From positions 248,001 to 312,000 of the forward strand of contig NZ_CP110257.1 in the NCBI RefSeq assembly GCF_026013905.1: a stretch of DNA of 64,000 nucleotides, read 5' to 3'. Under the pieces are notes generated by a model. It did no database searches and was not told the DNA's origin. It saw only the letters and a list, made by a program, of their open reading frames with translations. This document shows positions 1-8,914 of this stretch, piece by piece. Positions within the stretch are counted from its first letter, which is position 1; every line of letters starts with the position of its first letter. This stretch comes from Schlegelella aquatica. GTDB taxonomy: Bacteria > Pseudomonadota > Gammaproteobacteria > Burkholderiales > Burkholderiaceae_C. A program made the translations under genes and the position numbers.

Positions 1-671
1 CCGAGTACTTCTATGCGACGCACCTGCTCGAGCAGGCCGAGCGCGAGGGCGCGCGCGTGTTCAACAGCGCACGCGCATTGCGCGACCATCCCGAGAAGCT
101 CGCGGTGATGGAGTTCCCGCAGTTCATCGCGCCGACGCTGGTCAGCCGCGACGCCGAGGAGATCCGCGAGTTCCACGCCGAGCACGGCGACGTGGTGCTC
201 AAGCCGCTCGACGGCATGGGGGGCATGGGCATCTTCCGGGTCGGCCCCGACGGACTCAACCTCGGCAGCATCATCGAGACGCTGAACCAGGGCGGCACCC
301 GCACCATCATGATCCAGCGCTACCTGCCGCAGATCGTGCAGGGCGACAAACGGGTGCTGGTGATCGGCGGGGAGCCGATCCCCTATGTGCTCGCCCGCAT
401 CCCGCAAGGCAGCGAGATCCGCGGCAACCTCGCCGCCGGCGGCAAGGGGGTGGCGCAGCCGCTGAACGAGCGCGACCGCGAGACGGCACGCGCGATCGGC
501 CGGGTGCTCGCTCCGCGCGGGCTCCTGCTCATCGGGCTGGACATCATCGGCGAGTGTGTCACCGAGATCAACGTCACCAGCCCGACCTGCTTCCAGGAGA
601 TCGCCCAGCAGACCGGCTACGACGTTGCCTGCACCTTCATCGACGCGCTCGAGGCGGCGTTGGCGGGGTGA
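1..671 (+). CDS. gshB: Glutathione synthetase, C-terminal part (5' end outside window)
   Basis: ATP-grasp ligase that joins gamma-glutamylcysteine and glycine to make glutathione in the cytosol. The reading frame is open from base 3, so the N-terminus lies upstream of the window. Visible family features are the ATP-grasp lysine/glycine loop (VVLKPLDGMGGMGIFRV), the IMIQRYLPQ strand, the RGNLAAGGKG segment and the metal-binding end TEINVTSPTCFQEI. About 220 residues of the usual ~315 are present. In many Burkholderiales gshB is followed by PTS genes (ptsIIA, ptsH, ptsI); here it is followed by an RNase/barstar pair on the other strand, so that synteny is interrupted. Confidence 0.95.
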   Translation, partial: EYFYATHLLEQAEREGARVFNSARALRDHPEKLAVMEFPQFIAPTLVSRDAEEIREFHAEHGDVVLKPLDGMGGMGIFRVGPDGLNLGSIIETLNQGGTRTIMIQRYLPQIVQGDKRVLVIGGEPIPYVLARIPQGSEIRGNLAAGGKGVAQPLNERDRETARAIGRVLAPRGLLLIGLDIIGECVTEINVTSPTCFQEIAQQTGYDVACTFIDALEAALAG

Positions 672-680
672 GCGAACCAA

Positions 681-719
681 GGGGGTCCCCCAAAAGAAGA
701 GCGGCCCCGCAGGGCCGCT
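681..719 (+). terminator. Possible terminator after gshB
   Basis: Two hairpins follow the gshB stop: a 5-bp GGGGG/CCCCC stem at 681-691 and an 8-bp AGCGGCCC/GGGCCGCT stem with a CGCA loop at 700-719. There is no T-run after the second stem, so intrinsic termination is uncertain. The position between convergent genes fits a terminator. Confidence 0.45.
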
Positions 720-748
720 CCGTTCGCTCGAGGTCCGGCGAGGGGGGC

Positions 749-925
749 TCAGGCCGCCGCCAGCCAGCAGGCGGTGTCGAACGCGCTGCTCATCGGCGGC
801 AGATTGATCGTGAACGCCGGCGCACCGTTCTTCTTCGGCGTGATGTCGCCGTTGCGGGCCACTTCGTTCGCCCGCTCCCATGACCCGATTTCCTGGGAGC
901 GGGCTACAGAAAAGAATAGAAGCAC
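749..925 (-). other. Unassigned short reading frame downstream of the barstar gene
   Basis: About 59 codons are open from a possible GTG at 925 to TGA at 749. The last ~45 residues (containing SWERANEVARNGD and later AFDTACWLAAA) look like the C-terminus of a real protein rather than a shadow frame. No good ribosome binding site is visible and the family is not recognised. The frame overlaps the last codons of the barstar-like gene. It may be a small third gene of the cassette or the remnant of a truncated gene. Confidence 0.25.
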
Positions 926-1299
926 CTGAATGGCACTTTCCGCTCCGCCCAGAAGTCGGCGGCGTCGCGGAAGACGTCCAGCAGCTGCTCGCGGGCCTCG
1001 CGGTCGAAGCGCGGGTTGTCCGGCAGCTGCTCGAGCACCACGATGAAGCCCGGCTGCGGGCCGGCCTTGTGAATCAGATCCGTCATGCAGTCGTACAGCG
1101 CATCGAAGTTCTTGCCGAAGTGCGCCGGGAACAGGAACGACTGGGCAATCGTCTCCAGCACTTCCTGCTTGGTCTGCGCGTTCGCCAGGTTCGCGTAGAG
1201 GAAGTGCTGCCCGGTGTCTTGCGCGGTCTGCATCAAGTCTTCTACGCGGAATGCGCGTATCGACTGGACGATGTTCGGACGGACGGTCTGCAAAAGCAT
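904..1299 (-). CDS. Barstar-family ribonuclease inhibitor
   Basis: Predicted cytoplasmic inhibitor of 131 residues, related to barstar. The FLYANLANAQTKQEVLETIAQSF...HFGKNFDALYDCMTDL block is the typical barstar core: a helix, then the G-x-N-xD-ALxDC loop that plugs the RNase active site. It starts 24 nt after the stop of the secreted RNase gene and is read in the same direction, so the two are almost certainly co-transcribed. Its likely job is to neutralise any enzyme that folds before export. A sampled line of the gene is about 58% GC, lower than the core genes around it. Confidence 0.85.
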   Translation of the reverse strand: MLLQTVRPNIVQSIRAFRVEDLMQTAQDTGQHFLYANLANAQTKQEVLETIAQSFLFPAHFGKNFDALYDCMTDLIHKAGPQPGFIVVLEQLPDNPRFDREAREQLLDVFRDAADFWAERKVPFRCFYSFL

Positions 1300-1323
1300 G
1301 TCACGATCCCCAAGTGCAACGAA

Positions 1324-1749
1324 TCATTCGACGATCCGGCGGAAGCTCGCGTAGTGGTCGTCGGTGTAATAGCAGGCTTCAGGGGCGCTCGGCGGCTGCC
1401 CTCCGCACACGATGCGCCGCGGCCCCCGGTGACGGACCCCGGGCGTTTTCACCGTATATTCGCGGTAGTGCCCCCGAGGCTTGACCGGCAGCAACCGCTC
1501 TCGATTGAAGAACACCGTGCCGTCCTTCTCGTAGGGGAAAGGTCCCCCTTGGCGGATGAGGCGATGGGTCTCCTGCGCTTGCGGCGGCAGTTCGGCGAAG
1601 GCGATGACCGCTCGCTCGCCCTGCACCGTGGTCGGCCCCCTGGCATCGACCGGCCCGGAAGCGAAGGCCACGGCCAGCGCCGCGACGGTGGCGGCTCCTA
1701 CCCTGCGGAGCGACGACGGCCACCGACGTGACGTACCAGCGGTCCCCAC
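1324..1749 (-). CDS. Secreted guanyl-specific ribonuclease (RNase Sa/barnase family)
   Basis: Exported RNase of about 141 residues. The C-terminal ~50 residues closely follow RNase Sa: HYREYTVKTPG with the catalytic Glu at about 97, the arginines of VRHRGPRRIV (106, 108, 111, 112) and the catalytic His of DDHYASF (about 132). Cys115 and Cys126 could form a disulfide. Residues 8-36 form an n-region and hydrophobic stretch ending near VDA, consistent with a signal peptide. I chose the GTG at 1749 because AGGGA lies about 6 nt upstream; an upstream start at 1818 would place about 23 hydrophilic residues before the signal. It is followed by its barstar-like inhibitor. Confidence 0.85.
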   Translation of the reverse strand: MGTAGTSRRWPSSLRRVGAATVAALAVAFASGPVDARGPTTVQGERAVIAFAELPPQAQETHRLIRQGGPFPYEKDGTVFFNRERLLPVKPRGHYREYTVKTPGVRHRGPRRIVCGGQPPSAPEACYYTDDHYASFRRIVE

Positions 1750-1806
1750 GGGTTTTCCCTGAAAACTGAAGCCGCGATGGTACCGGTTTGGCGGAAAAAC
1801 CACAAG

Positions 1807-1831
1807 TTTCTGCTGCAATTTTCAGCAGAAA
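1807..1831. promoter_or_regulatory. Perfect 9-bp inverted repeat upstream of the RNase gene
   Basis: TTTCTGCTG and CAGCAGAAA are separated by 7 nt (CAATTTT). The element lies about 60 nt upstream of the chosen RNase start in a locally AT-rich patch (about 47% GC over 1801-1860). It could be an operator, an mRNA hairpin in the RNase leader, or a terminator remnant. Confidence 0.4.
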
Positions 1832-2046
1832 GGATCGGAATTCGCTGCTTCTGACGTGAGCGATCGCTTTCTTTTTTGGCCTTATGGCGCCTCGCATTGA
1901 CCGCCGCTGCGGCGGCTGCCGAGGCCGCGTGACGCGCCGAGGGACGCCGCCGCGCCCCCTGGTGCAAACCGTGGCGCGTTTCACAGGAGACGCCGGTTCC
2001 GCGTGCGCCCACCGGGGAGCCGCACACGCGGGCCGGGCCTGCCGCG
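1832..2046. other. Intergenic region between maeB and the RNase gene
   Basis: About 215 bp without a supported gene. It should hold the maeB 3' end and the promoter of the RNase-barstar pair. No convincing -35/-10 pair or T-tailed hairpin was recognised. Confidence 0.4.
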
Positions 2047-4344
2047 TCAGCGCGCGGCGTTGGCGTCCGCCACGGTGAGCGCCGTCATGTTGACGATGCG
2101 GCGCACGGTGGCCGAAGGCGTGAGGATGTGCACCGGCTTGGCGGCGCCGAGGAGCATCGGGCCGATGGCGATGCCGCCGCCGGCGGCGGTCTTGAGCAGG
2201 TTGTAGCTGATGTTGGCCGCGTCGATGTTCGGCAGCACCAAGAGGTTGGCTTCGCCGGCCAGCGTGCTGTTGGGCATCAGCTCGTGGCGGGCGGCCGCGT
2301 CCAGCGCCAGGTCGCCGTGCATCTCGCCGTCGATCTCCAGCCAGGGCGCCTGCTGGCGCACGAGTTCGAGCGCCTGGCGCATCTTGACGGCCGAGGGCTG
2401 GTTGCTCGAGCCGAAGTTGGAGTGCGACAGCAGCGCGGCCTTGGGGTGCAGGCCGAAGCGCATCATCTCCTCGGCCGCGAGGATGGTGATCTCGGCCAGC
2501 TGCTCGGCGCTCGGGTCGTAGTTGACGTGCGTGTCCACCAGCATCACCTGCCGCGTGGGCAGGATCAGCATGTTCATGCAGGCGTACACATTGACGCCCG
2601 GGCGCCGGCCGATGACCTGGTCGATGTAGTGCAGGTGCATGGCCGTCGTGCCCCAGGTGCCGCACAGCATGCCGTCCACCTCGCCTTTGTGCAGCAGCAT
2701 CGAGCCGATGAGCGTCAAGCGACGGCGCATCTCGATCTTGGCGAGTTGGGCTGTGACGCCCTTGCGCTCGGTCATGCGGTGATAGGTCTGCCAGTAGTCG
2801 CGGTAGCGGTGGTCGTACTCGGTGTTCACCACGTCGTAGTCGCGGCCCTCCTGCAGTCGCAGGCCGAAGCGTTCGACGCGCTGCTTGATGACCTCGGGGC
2901 GGCCGACCAGCGTCGGGCGCGCGAGCGATTCGTCCACCACCACCTGCACCGCGCGCAGCACGCGCTCTTCCTCGCCTTCGCAGTAGACGACCCGCTTGTG
3001 CGCCGCGCGCTTGGCCACCGCGAAGATGGGCTTCATCGTCGTGCCCGAGGCATAGACGAAGCTCTGCAGCTTCTCGCGGTAGGCGTCGTAGTCCTGGATC
3101 GGGCGCAGCGCGACGCCGGAGTCGGCCGCCGCCTTGGCCACGGCCGGCGCGATGCGGATCATCAGCCGCGGGTCGAAGGGCTTGGGGATCAGGTACTCGG
3201 GGCCGAAGCTGAGCGTGGCGCCCGCGTACGCGGCGGCGACGACCTCGCTCTGCTCGGCCTGCGCCAGTTCGGCGATCGCGTGGACGGCCGCGATCTCCAT
3301 CTCGTCGGTGATCGTGGTCGCCCCCGAGTCCAGCGCCCCGCGGAAGATGTATGGGAAGCACAGGACGTTGTTGACCTGGTTCGGGTAGTCGGTGCGGCCG
3401 GTGGCCATGATGGCGTCGTCGCGCACCGCCTTGACTTCCTCGGGCAGGATCTCGGGCGTGGGGTTGGCCAGCGCGAAGATGAGGGGCTGGCGCGCCATCT
3501 TGGCCACCATCTCCGGCTTGAGCACGCCGCCGGCCGACAGCCCCAGGAACACGTCGGCGCCCTCGATGACCTCGGCCAACGTGCGCGCTTCGGTCTTCTG
3601 CGCGAAGACGGCCTTGTCCGGGTCCATCAGCTCGGTGCGGCCTTCATAGACGACGCCGGCGAGGTCGGTCACCCAGATGTGCTCGCGCGGCAGGCCGAGC
3701 TTGACGAGCAGGTTCAGGCACGCGAGCGCCGCCGCCCCGGCGCCGGAGGTCACGAGCTTGATCTCGCGGATGTCCTTGCCGGTGAGCTTCAGACCATTGA
3801 GCAGCGCCGCGCCCACGACGATGGCGGTGCCGTGCTGGTCGTCGTGGAAGACCGGGATCTTCATGCGCTCACGCAGCTTGCGCTCCACGTAGAAGCAGTC
3901 CGGCGCCTTGATGTCCTCGAGGTTGATGCCACCGAAGCTGGGCTCGAGCGCGGCGATGATGTCCACCAGCTTGTCGAGGTCGTGCTTCTCGTTGATCTCG
4001 ATGTCGAAGACGTCGATGCCCGCGAACTTCTTGAACAGCACCGCCTTGCCTTCCATCACCGGCTTGGCGGCCAGCGGGCCGATGTCGCCGAGCCCCAACA
4101 CCGCCGTGCCGTTGGTCACCACCGCGACGAGGTTGCCGCGCGAGGTGTAGCGAAAGGCGTTGGTCGGGTCGGCGACGATCTCCTCGCAGGCGGCGGCCAC
4201 GCCCGGCGAGTACGCGAGCGCGAGATCGCGCTGGTTGACGAGCTGCTTGGTGGCGGTGACGGCGATCTTGCCCGGCGCGGGCAGCTCGTGGTATTCGAGC
4301 GCCGCGCGGCGCAGCTGGGCTCGTTTTTCTTCAGGGGTGGGCAT
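2047..4344 (-). CDS. maeB: NADP-dependent malic enzyme with C-terminal phosphotransacetylase-like domain
   Basis: Oxidatively decarboxylates malate to pyruvate with NADP+. The 765-residue length matches the MaeB class: an N-terminal malic domain ([14 protein letters not shown]), an NAD(P)-binding domain ([16 protein letters not shown]) and a C-terminal phosphate acetyl/butyryl-transferase-like regulatory domain. The ATG at 4344 is chosen because AAGGA precedes it by 5 nt. It is divergent from a DctS/DctR-like C4-dicarboxylate sensor, a sensible link since malate is both a likely signal and the substrate. Confidence 0.95.
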   Translation of the reverse strand: MPTPEEKRAQLRRAALEYHELPAPGKIAVTATKQLVNQRDLALAYSPGVAAACEEIVADPTNAFRYTSRGNLVAVVTNGTAVLGLGDIGPLAAKPVMEGKAVLFKKFAGIDVFDIEINEKHDLDKLVDIIAALEPSFGGINLEDIKAPDCFYVERKLRERMKIPVFHDDQHGTAIVVGAALLNGLKLTGKDIREIKLVTSGAGAAALACLNLLVKLGLPREHIWVTDLAGVVYEGRTELMDPDKAVFAQKTEARTLAEVIEGADVFLGLSAGGVLKPEMVAKMARQPLIFALANPTPEILPEEVKAVRDDAIMATGRTDYPNQVNNVLCFPYIFRGALDSGATTITDEMEIAAVHAIAELAQAEQSEVVAAAYAGATLSFGPEYLIPKPFDPRLMIRIAPAVAKAAADSGVALRPIQDYDAYREKLQSFVYASGTTMKPIFAVAKRAAHKRVVYCEGEEERVLRAVQVVVDESLARPTLVGRPEVIKQRVERFGLRLQEGRDYDVVNTEYDHRYRDYWQTYHRMTERKGVTAQLAKIEMRRRLTLIGSMLLHKGEVDGMLCGTWGTTAMHLHYIDQVIGRRPGVNVYACMNMLILPTRQVMLVDTHVNYDPSAEQLAEITILAAEEMMRFGLHPKAALLSHSNFGSSNQPSAVKMRQALELVRQQAPWLEIDGEMHGDLALDAAARHELMPNSTLAGEANLLVLPNIDAANISYNLLKTAAGGGIAIGPMLLGAAKPVHILTPSATVRRIVNMTALTVADANAAR

Positions 4345-4658
4345 CGCAATCCTTCGTGGTGTCCGTGGTCGTGTGGCCCGCTGGCGGGCGGCGGGCTGCC
4401 GTGCGACTGGGCGGCAGCCCTGCGCGGACCATTGTAGGAGTGGGCCGGGCCGCGTTTGCGGCGTCGAGACAGCCCTGCGCCCCGTGCAGCGCCGGCGGGG
4501 CCTCGCGCCTGACCGCCGCCGCGGCCGCACCGGCGGCGCAGTGTGGCAAACGCCGCCGTCTGCCCGCATGCGCAATATTGCGTACCGGTCCGGGGCGGCG
4601 GCCTCGTCATAGTCGTGGCTGGTGCGCCGTCGCCGGCTGCGGTGGCGCGACAATCCCG
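4345..4658. promoter_or_regulatory. Divergent maeB/dctS intergenic region with a 12-bp palindrome
   Basis: 314 bp between divergent genes. The perfect palindrome CGCAATATTGCG is at 4571-4582, 77 bp upstream of the sensor kinase start, and its AT core stands out in this GC-rich DNA. It could be a binding site for the DctR-like regulator or another dimeric factor. No clear sigma-70 hexamers were recognised. Confidence 0.4.
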
Positions 4659-6752
4659 ATGATGCCCGCCGAGCCCGGATCGACCCGCACTGCCGCCTCG
4701 TGGCGCCGAGCCCTGCCCTGGGCGGCGCTGGTGGCGCTGCTCGTGGTGGGCCAGACCGCGCTGGTGCGCCTGACGCTCGACTACGAGGCCGCCCGCGCGC
4801 AGGAGCGGGTGGAGGAGGTGGCCGCCGACGCCGCCGCGGACCTGCGCAACAGCCTCGCGCGCGATCAGCAGAGCTTGCAGGCGCTGCTGTGGAACGAGCC
4901 GCCCCTGGCGCGTTGGCGCGAAGGGGCGAGCGAACTGCTGCGAGAGCGCCGGGAGCTGGTGCGCATCGAGCGACGCGACCTGGCGTTCCAGGTCACGAGC
5001 TTCGTGGAGTCGCCGTACCGGCCCCCGGTGTTCAAGCAGTTGCCCCGCACGGACGCCGACCTCGACGCGGAGGTGGCGTGCGCGAGCGCGCACCGCTTGT
5101 CGGGCCCCGTCTATTCGCGCAGCTACTTCGTGCCGCTGCCCGGCGGGCTCGGCATCGAGCTGATGGACGTGTGCATGCCGGTGATGCACCAGGGCGAGGC
5201 GGTGGGCTACATGGTGGCGTCGTACTCGCTGCAAGGCATGCTGTCGGAGAGCATCACGCGCGCACGCACCGAGGGGCACGAGCTCGCTTTCGTGGAAGGC
5301 GATGGCACGCGGCTCGCGCGCTCGGGCAATGTGGCGCGCGGGCGCGGGGTGTACGTCGCGCAGCGCATCATCGACCTGCCGGGCACGCCGCTGCAGCTGC
5401 GTGTGGACAGCGCGATCGGCAAGCCCGATCTCATCCCCAACCTGGCCACGGCCCTCGTGCTGGGGCTGTCGATCGCGCTGGGGGCGGTCGTGGTGCTGCT
5501 GGTGCGCGACACGCGGCGCCGCGCCGAGGCGGAGCAGGGGTTGGCCGAGGCGCTGGCTTTTCGCAAGGCGATGGAGGACTCGCTCGTCACCGGCTTGCGC
5601 GCCCGCGACCTGGAAGGGCGCATCACCTACGTGAACCCGGCCTTCTGCGAGATGGTGGGCTTCGCGCCGGACGAACTGCTGGGCACGATGACCGAGGGCG
5701 ATCCGCCGCCTTACTGGCCGCCGGAGATGGTGGCCGAGTACACGCGCCGGCAGCGGGTGCGCCTGGCCGGCACCGCGCCGCCGCGCACGGGGCACGAGAC
5801 GGTGTTCATGCGCAAGAACGGCGAGCGCTTCCCCGTCATGATCTTCGAGGCCCCGCTGGTGGATGGGCACGGCCGTCAGACCGGCTGGATGAGCGCGGTG
5901 CTCGACATCTCCGAGCAGCGGCGCATGGAGGAGCTCTCGCGCCAGCAGCACGAGCGCCTGCAAGCCACGGCGCGTCTGGCCACGGTGGGCGAGATGGCCT
6001 CGCTGCTCAGTCACGAGCTCAACCAGCCGCTGGCGGCGATCTCCAGCTACGCGACCGGGTCGATGAACCTGATGAGCGAGGGGCCGGTCGATGCCGAGAC
6101 GCAGCGCATGATCGGGCAGGCGCTCGCGCGCATTGCCGAGCAGGCCGAGCGGGCCGGGCGCGTCATCAAGAGCGTGCACGATTTCGTGCGCCGGCGCGAG
6201 CACGTGCGCGAAGCGACCCGCGTCGATCATCTGCTGGAGGCGGTGATGCCCCTGGTGCGCCTGCAGGCGCGCAAGAGCGGCACGCGCATCGAGCTGGACC
6301 TGCCGGCGCCTCCGCAGCCGATGCCGCGCGTGATGTGCGACCGCACGATGATCGAGCAGGTGCTACTCAACCTCACCCGCAACGCCATCCAGGCGATGGA
6401 GGAGATGCCGCTGGAGCGCCGCGTGCTGACCTTGCGTGTGCGTCAGACGCAGCCGCGCTGGGTGGAGATCGCGGTCATCGACCGCGGCCCCGGCATCGCG
6501 CCGGCCGTGGCCGAGCGGCTCTTCACGCCCTTCTTCACCACGAAGGCCGAGGGCATGGGGCTGGGCCTGAGCTTGTGCCGCACGGTGATCGAGCAGCACG
6601 GCGGGGCGCTGCTGTTCGAGAACCTGGGCGCCGATCAAGGTGGGGGCGCGGTGTTTCGGTTTACGCTTGCAGCCGATGCGAGCGCCGCGGCCCGCCGCGC
6701 GCCGCGCAGCGACGCCCCTCTTGCCCCGACCCCTGACGAGGCCACCGGATGA
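4659..6752 (+). CDS. dctS: PAS-containing sensor histidine kinase, DctS-like
   Basis: Membrane sensor kinase of about 697 residues. TM1 is at about 17-37, followed by a periplasmic domain of about 220 residues, TM2 at about 260-285 (ATALVLGLSIALGAVVVLLV), a cytoplasmic PAS domain (about 300-425, ending at the ISEQRRMEEL linker), a HisKA domain with His452 in SHELNQPLAA, and an HATPase domain with N (NLTRNAIQAM), G1 (DRGPGIAP) and G2 (GMGLGLSLC) boxes. This layout matches DctS-type sensors of C4-dicarboxylates. The stop overlaps the response regulator start (ATGA). An adjacent ATG at 4662 is an alternative start. Ligand assignment is inferred from architecture and from maeB next door. Confidence 0.85.
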   Translation: MMPAEPGSTRTAASWRRALPWAALVALLVVGQTALVRLTLDYEAARAQERVEEVAADAAADLRNSLARDQQSLQALLWNEPPLARWREGASELLRERRELVRIERRDLAFQVTSFVESPYRPPVFKQLPRTDADLDAEVACASAHRLSGPVYSRSYFVPLPGGLGIELMDVCMPVMHQGEAVGYMVASYSLQGMLSESITRARTEGHELAFVEGDGTRLARSGNVARGRGVYVAQRIIDLPGTPLQLRVDSAIGKPDLIPNLATALVLGLSIALGAVVVLLVRDTRRRAEAEQGLAEALAFRKAMEDSLVTGLRARDLEGRITYVNPAFCEMVGFAPDELLGTMTEGDPPPYWPPEMVAEYTRRQRVRLAGTAPPRTGHETVFMRKNGERFPVMIFEAPLVDGHGRQTGWMSAVLDISEQRRMEELSRQQHERLQATARLATVGEMASLLSHELNQPLAAISSYATGSMNLMSEGPVDAETQRMIGQALARIAEQAERAGRVIKSVHDFVRRREHVREATRVDHLLEAVMPLVRLQARKSGTRIELDLPAPPQPMPRVMCDRTMIEQVLLNLTRNAIQAMEEMPLERRVLTLRVRQTQPRWVEIAVIDRGPGIAPAVAERLFTPFFTTKAEGMGLGLSLCRTVIEQHGGALLFENLGADQGGGAVFRFTLAADASAAARRAPRSDAPLAPTPDEATG

Positions 6753-7393
6753 GCACCTCGGCTTCTGCCATTCCGACCGTCTACATCGTCGACGACGAAG
6801 ACGTGCTGCGCGACGCGCTCGCCTGGTTGCTGCGCTCGCGCCGGCTGCTCTCCGAAGGGTATGCGTCGGCCGAGGCGTTCGAGGCGATGCTCGACGCGCG
6901 CCCGGGCGGCGCGCTGCGAGATCCCTGCTGTTTGCTGCTCGACGTGCGCATGCCGGGCATGAGCGGTCTGGCCCTCTTCGACCGGCTCATCGAGCGCGGG
7001 CTCATCGACCTGATGCCCGTCATCTTTCTCACCGGGCACGCCGACGTGCCGACCGCAGTGGCCGCGGTCAAGCGCGGCGCCTTCGACTTCGTCGAGAAGC
7101 CGTTCTCGGACAACGCGCTGGTGGACCGCGTCGAGCAGGCGCTGGCGCGCAGCGCCGAGGTGCTGGAGCGCCGGCGCGCGCGACAGGCCATCGAGCGGCG
7201 GCTGGCCGAGCTGACCGAGCGTGAACGCGACGTGATGCGGCTGGTGGTCGAAGGGCGGCCCAACAAGCTCATCGCGGACGAGCTGGACATCAGCGTGCGC
7301 ACGGTGGAAGTCCACCGGGCCCGCGTGTTCGAGAAGATGGACGTGAAGTCCGCGGTGGAGCTCGCCAACCTGTTGCGCGACCTCAAGGACTGA
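6749..7393 (+). CDS. dctR: Two-component response regulator, FixJ/DctR-like (LuxR HTH)
   Basis: DNA-binding partner of the upstream kinase; 214 residues. The receiver domain has acidic residues at 15-16, phosphoacceptor Asp65 (LLLDVRMPGMSG) and the conserved lysine in VEKPF. A linker leads to a C-terminal LuxR/FixJ-type helix-turn-helix (LTERERDVMRLVVEGRPNK...VRTVEVHRARVFEKM). It overlaps the kinase gene by 4 nt, so translation is coupled. Likely targets are maeB and/or transport genes; no dedicated C4-dicarboxylate transporter lies directly beside it, because the nearby TRAP genes look gluconate-linked. Confidence 0.88.
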   Translation: MSTSASAIPTVYIVDDEDVLRDALAWLLRSRRLLSEGYASAEAFEAMLDARPGGALRDPCCLLLDVRMPGMSGLALFDRLIERGLIDLMPVIFLTGHADVPTAVAAVKRGAFDFVEKPFSDNALVDRVEQALARSAEVLERRRARQAIERRLAELTERERDVMRLVVEGRPNKLIADELDISVRTVEVHRARVFEKMDVKSAVELANLLRDLKD

Positions 7394-7403
7394 CAATCCG
7401 CCC

Positions 7404-8366
7404 ATGGCGCTCGGCGAATTCGAACTCATCGACAAGTACTTCACCCGCCCGGTGCGGCGTGCCGCGCTCGGCGTGGGCGACGACTGTGCACTGCTCGTCC
7501 CGGCCCCGGGTATGCAGCTGGCGGTCTCCACCGACCTGCTGATCGAGGGGCGGCATTTCCTGTCCACGGTGCTCCCCGATCGCCTGGGGCACAAAGCACT
7601 GGCGGTCAACCTGTCGGATCTGGCCGCCTGCGGCGCCCGACCGCTCGGCTTCACCCTGGGCCTTTCGCTGCCGCAGCCTGACGAGGCGTGGCTCGAAGGC
7701 TTCGCACGGGGCCTCTTCGCGCTGGCCGAGCGCCACGGCTGCGAGCTGGTGGGCGGGGACACGACGCGCGGGCCGCTCGCGATCTCGATCACCGTCTTCG
7801 GCGAGGTGCCGGCGGGGCAGGCGCTCTTGCGCAGCGGGGCGCGGCCCGGGGACGACGTGTACGTGAGCGGCACGCTGGGCGATGCACGCCTGGCCTTGGA
7901 GATGTTCCGCGGCGCGGTGAGCCTGCCGGGCGAGGACTTCGATCGCGTGCGCCGGGCGATGGAGCTGCCCGAGCCGCGCGTCGCCCTGGGGCAGGCCCTG
8001 CGCGGGATCGCGACGGCCGCGGTGGACGTGTCCGACGGCTTCGCAGGCGACCTGGGCCATGTGCTGCGGCGCTCGGGCGTGGGGGCGACGCTCGAGGCCG
8101 AGTCCTTGCCCCGCAGTGCGGTGCTCGCCCGTCAGCCGCCCGAGTGGCAGCGGCGCTGCACGCTGACGGGTGGCGACGATTACGAGCTGGTGTTCACCGC
8201 CCCGGCCGCCCGCCGCGACGAGGTCGAGGCCGCGGCCCGGGAGGCGGGCGTGCCGGTCACGCGCGTGGGCCGCATCGACGTCGAACCGGGCCTGCGCGTG
8301 CTCGGCCCCGAGGGGCGGTTGCTCGCCGCCGACCTCCACACCTTCGACCACTTCAAGACGCCATGA
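7404..8366 (+). CDS. thiL: Thiamine-monophosphate kinase
   Basis: Phosphorylates thiamine monophosphate to thiamine diphosphate, the last step of cofactor synthesis. 320 residues. Family signatures are the N-terminal GEFELIDKYF, the metal-binding GVGDDCALL, STDLLIEGRHF, ALAVNLSDLAACGA, GGDTTRGPL and the C-terminal TGGDDYELVFT. It lies 10 nt after dctR and overlaps pgpA by ATGA. The thiL-pgpA-pncC order is a common bacterial arrangement. Confidence 0.95.
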   Translation: MALGEFELIDKYFTRPVRRAALGVGDDCALLVPAPGMQLAVSTDLLIEGRHFLSTVLPDRLGHKALAVNLSDLAACGARPLGFTLGLSLPQPDEAWLEGFARGLFALAERHGCELVGGDTTRGPLAISITVFGEVPAGQALLRSGARPGDDVYVSGTLGDARLALEMFRGAVSLPGEDFDRVRRAMELPEPRVALGQALRGIATAAVDVSDGFAGDLGHVLRRSGVGATLEAESLPRSAVLARQPPEWQRRCTLTGGDDYELVFTAPAARRDEVEAAAREAGVPVTRVGRIDVEPGLRVLGPEGRLLAADLHTFDHFKTP

Positions 8367-8905
8367 ACGCTGTCACCGTCACTGCGCACGCCCCCCTGCG
8401 CCCCGATGCCCGCTTCCTCTGGTCGCACCCGGCCCACCTCGTCTCGCTGGGCTTCGGTTGCGGGCTGAGCCCCGTGGCCCCCGGCACGGTGGGCACGCTG
8501 TGGGCGTGGCTGAGCTTCGTCGTGCTGGACCGCTGGCTGGGCGACCTGCAATGGGCCGTGCTGCTGGGCGTGGCGCTGCTCGTGGGCCTGTGGGCGGGGC
8601 AGACGACTGCGCGCCGGCTCGCGCAGCACGACCCGAGTCCCATCGTGTGGGACGAAATCATCTGCTTCTGGTGGGTGCTGTGGTTCGTCACGCCCGCGCA
8701 TGCCAGCGTCGGCAGCGTGCTGTGGACGCAGGCCGCCGCCTTCGCATGGTTCCGCTTCTTCGACGCGGTGAAACCCGGCCCGGTCGGCTGGGCCGACCGC
8801 CGCTTCAAGGGCGAGGGCTGGCGGGGAGCCTTCGGCATCTACGCCGACGACATCGTCGCCGCGTTCTGCACCTTGCTCGTGTTCGCCCTGTGGCGGGCGT
8901 GGTGA
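8363..8905 (+). CDS. pgpA: Phosphatidylglycerophosphatase A
   Basis: Inner-membrane phosphatase that dephosphorylates phosphatidylglycerol phosphate to phosphatidylglycerol. 180 residues with several membrane segments. Diagnostic motifs are GCGLSPVAPGTVGTLWA near the N-terminus, the acidic SPIVWDEIICFW segment and DDIVAAF near the C-terminus. It is translationally coupled to thiL through a 4-nt overlap. Confidence 0.95.
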   Translation: MNAVTVTAHAPLRPDARFLWSHPAHLVSLGFGCGLSPVAPGTVGTLWAWLSFVVLDRWLGDLQWAVLLGVALLVGLWAGQTTARRLAQHDPSPIVWDEIICFWWVLWFVTPAHASVGSVLWTQAAAFAWFRFFDAVKPGPVGWADRRFKGEGWRGAFGIYADDIVAAFCTLLVFALWRAW

Positions 8906-8914
8906 GGGCGGGCG

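Noticed and set aside
2128..4437. Very long plus-strand open frame opposite maeB
   Set aside because: It is antisense to a fully convincing malic enzyme and has the low-complexity Arg/Ala/Asp/Val composition of GC-rich shadow frames.
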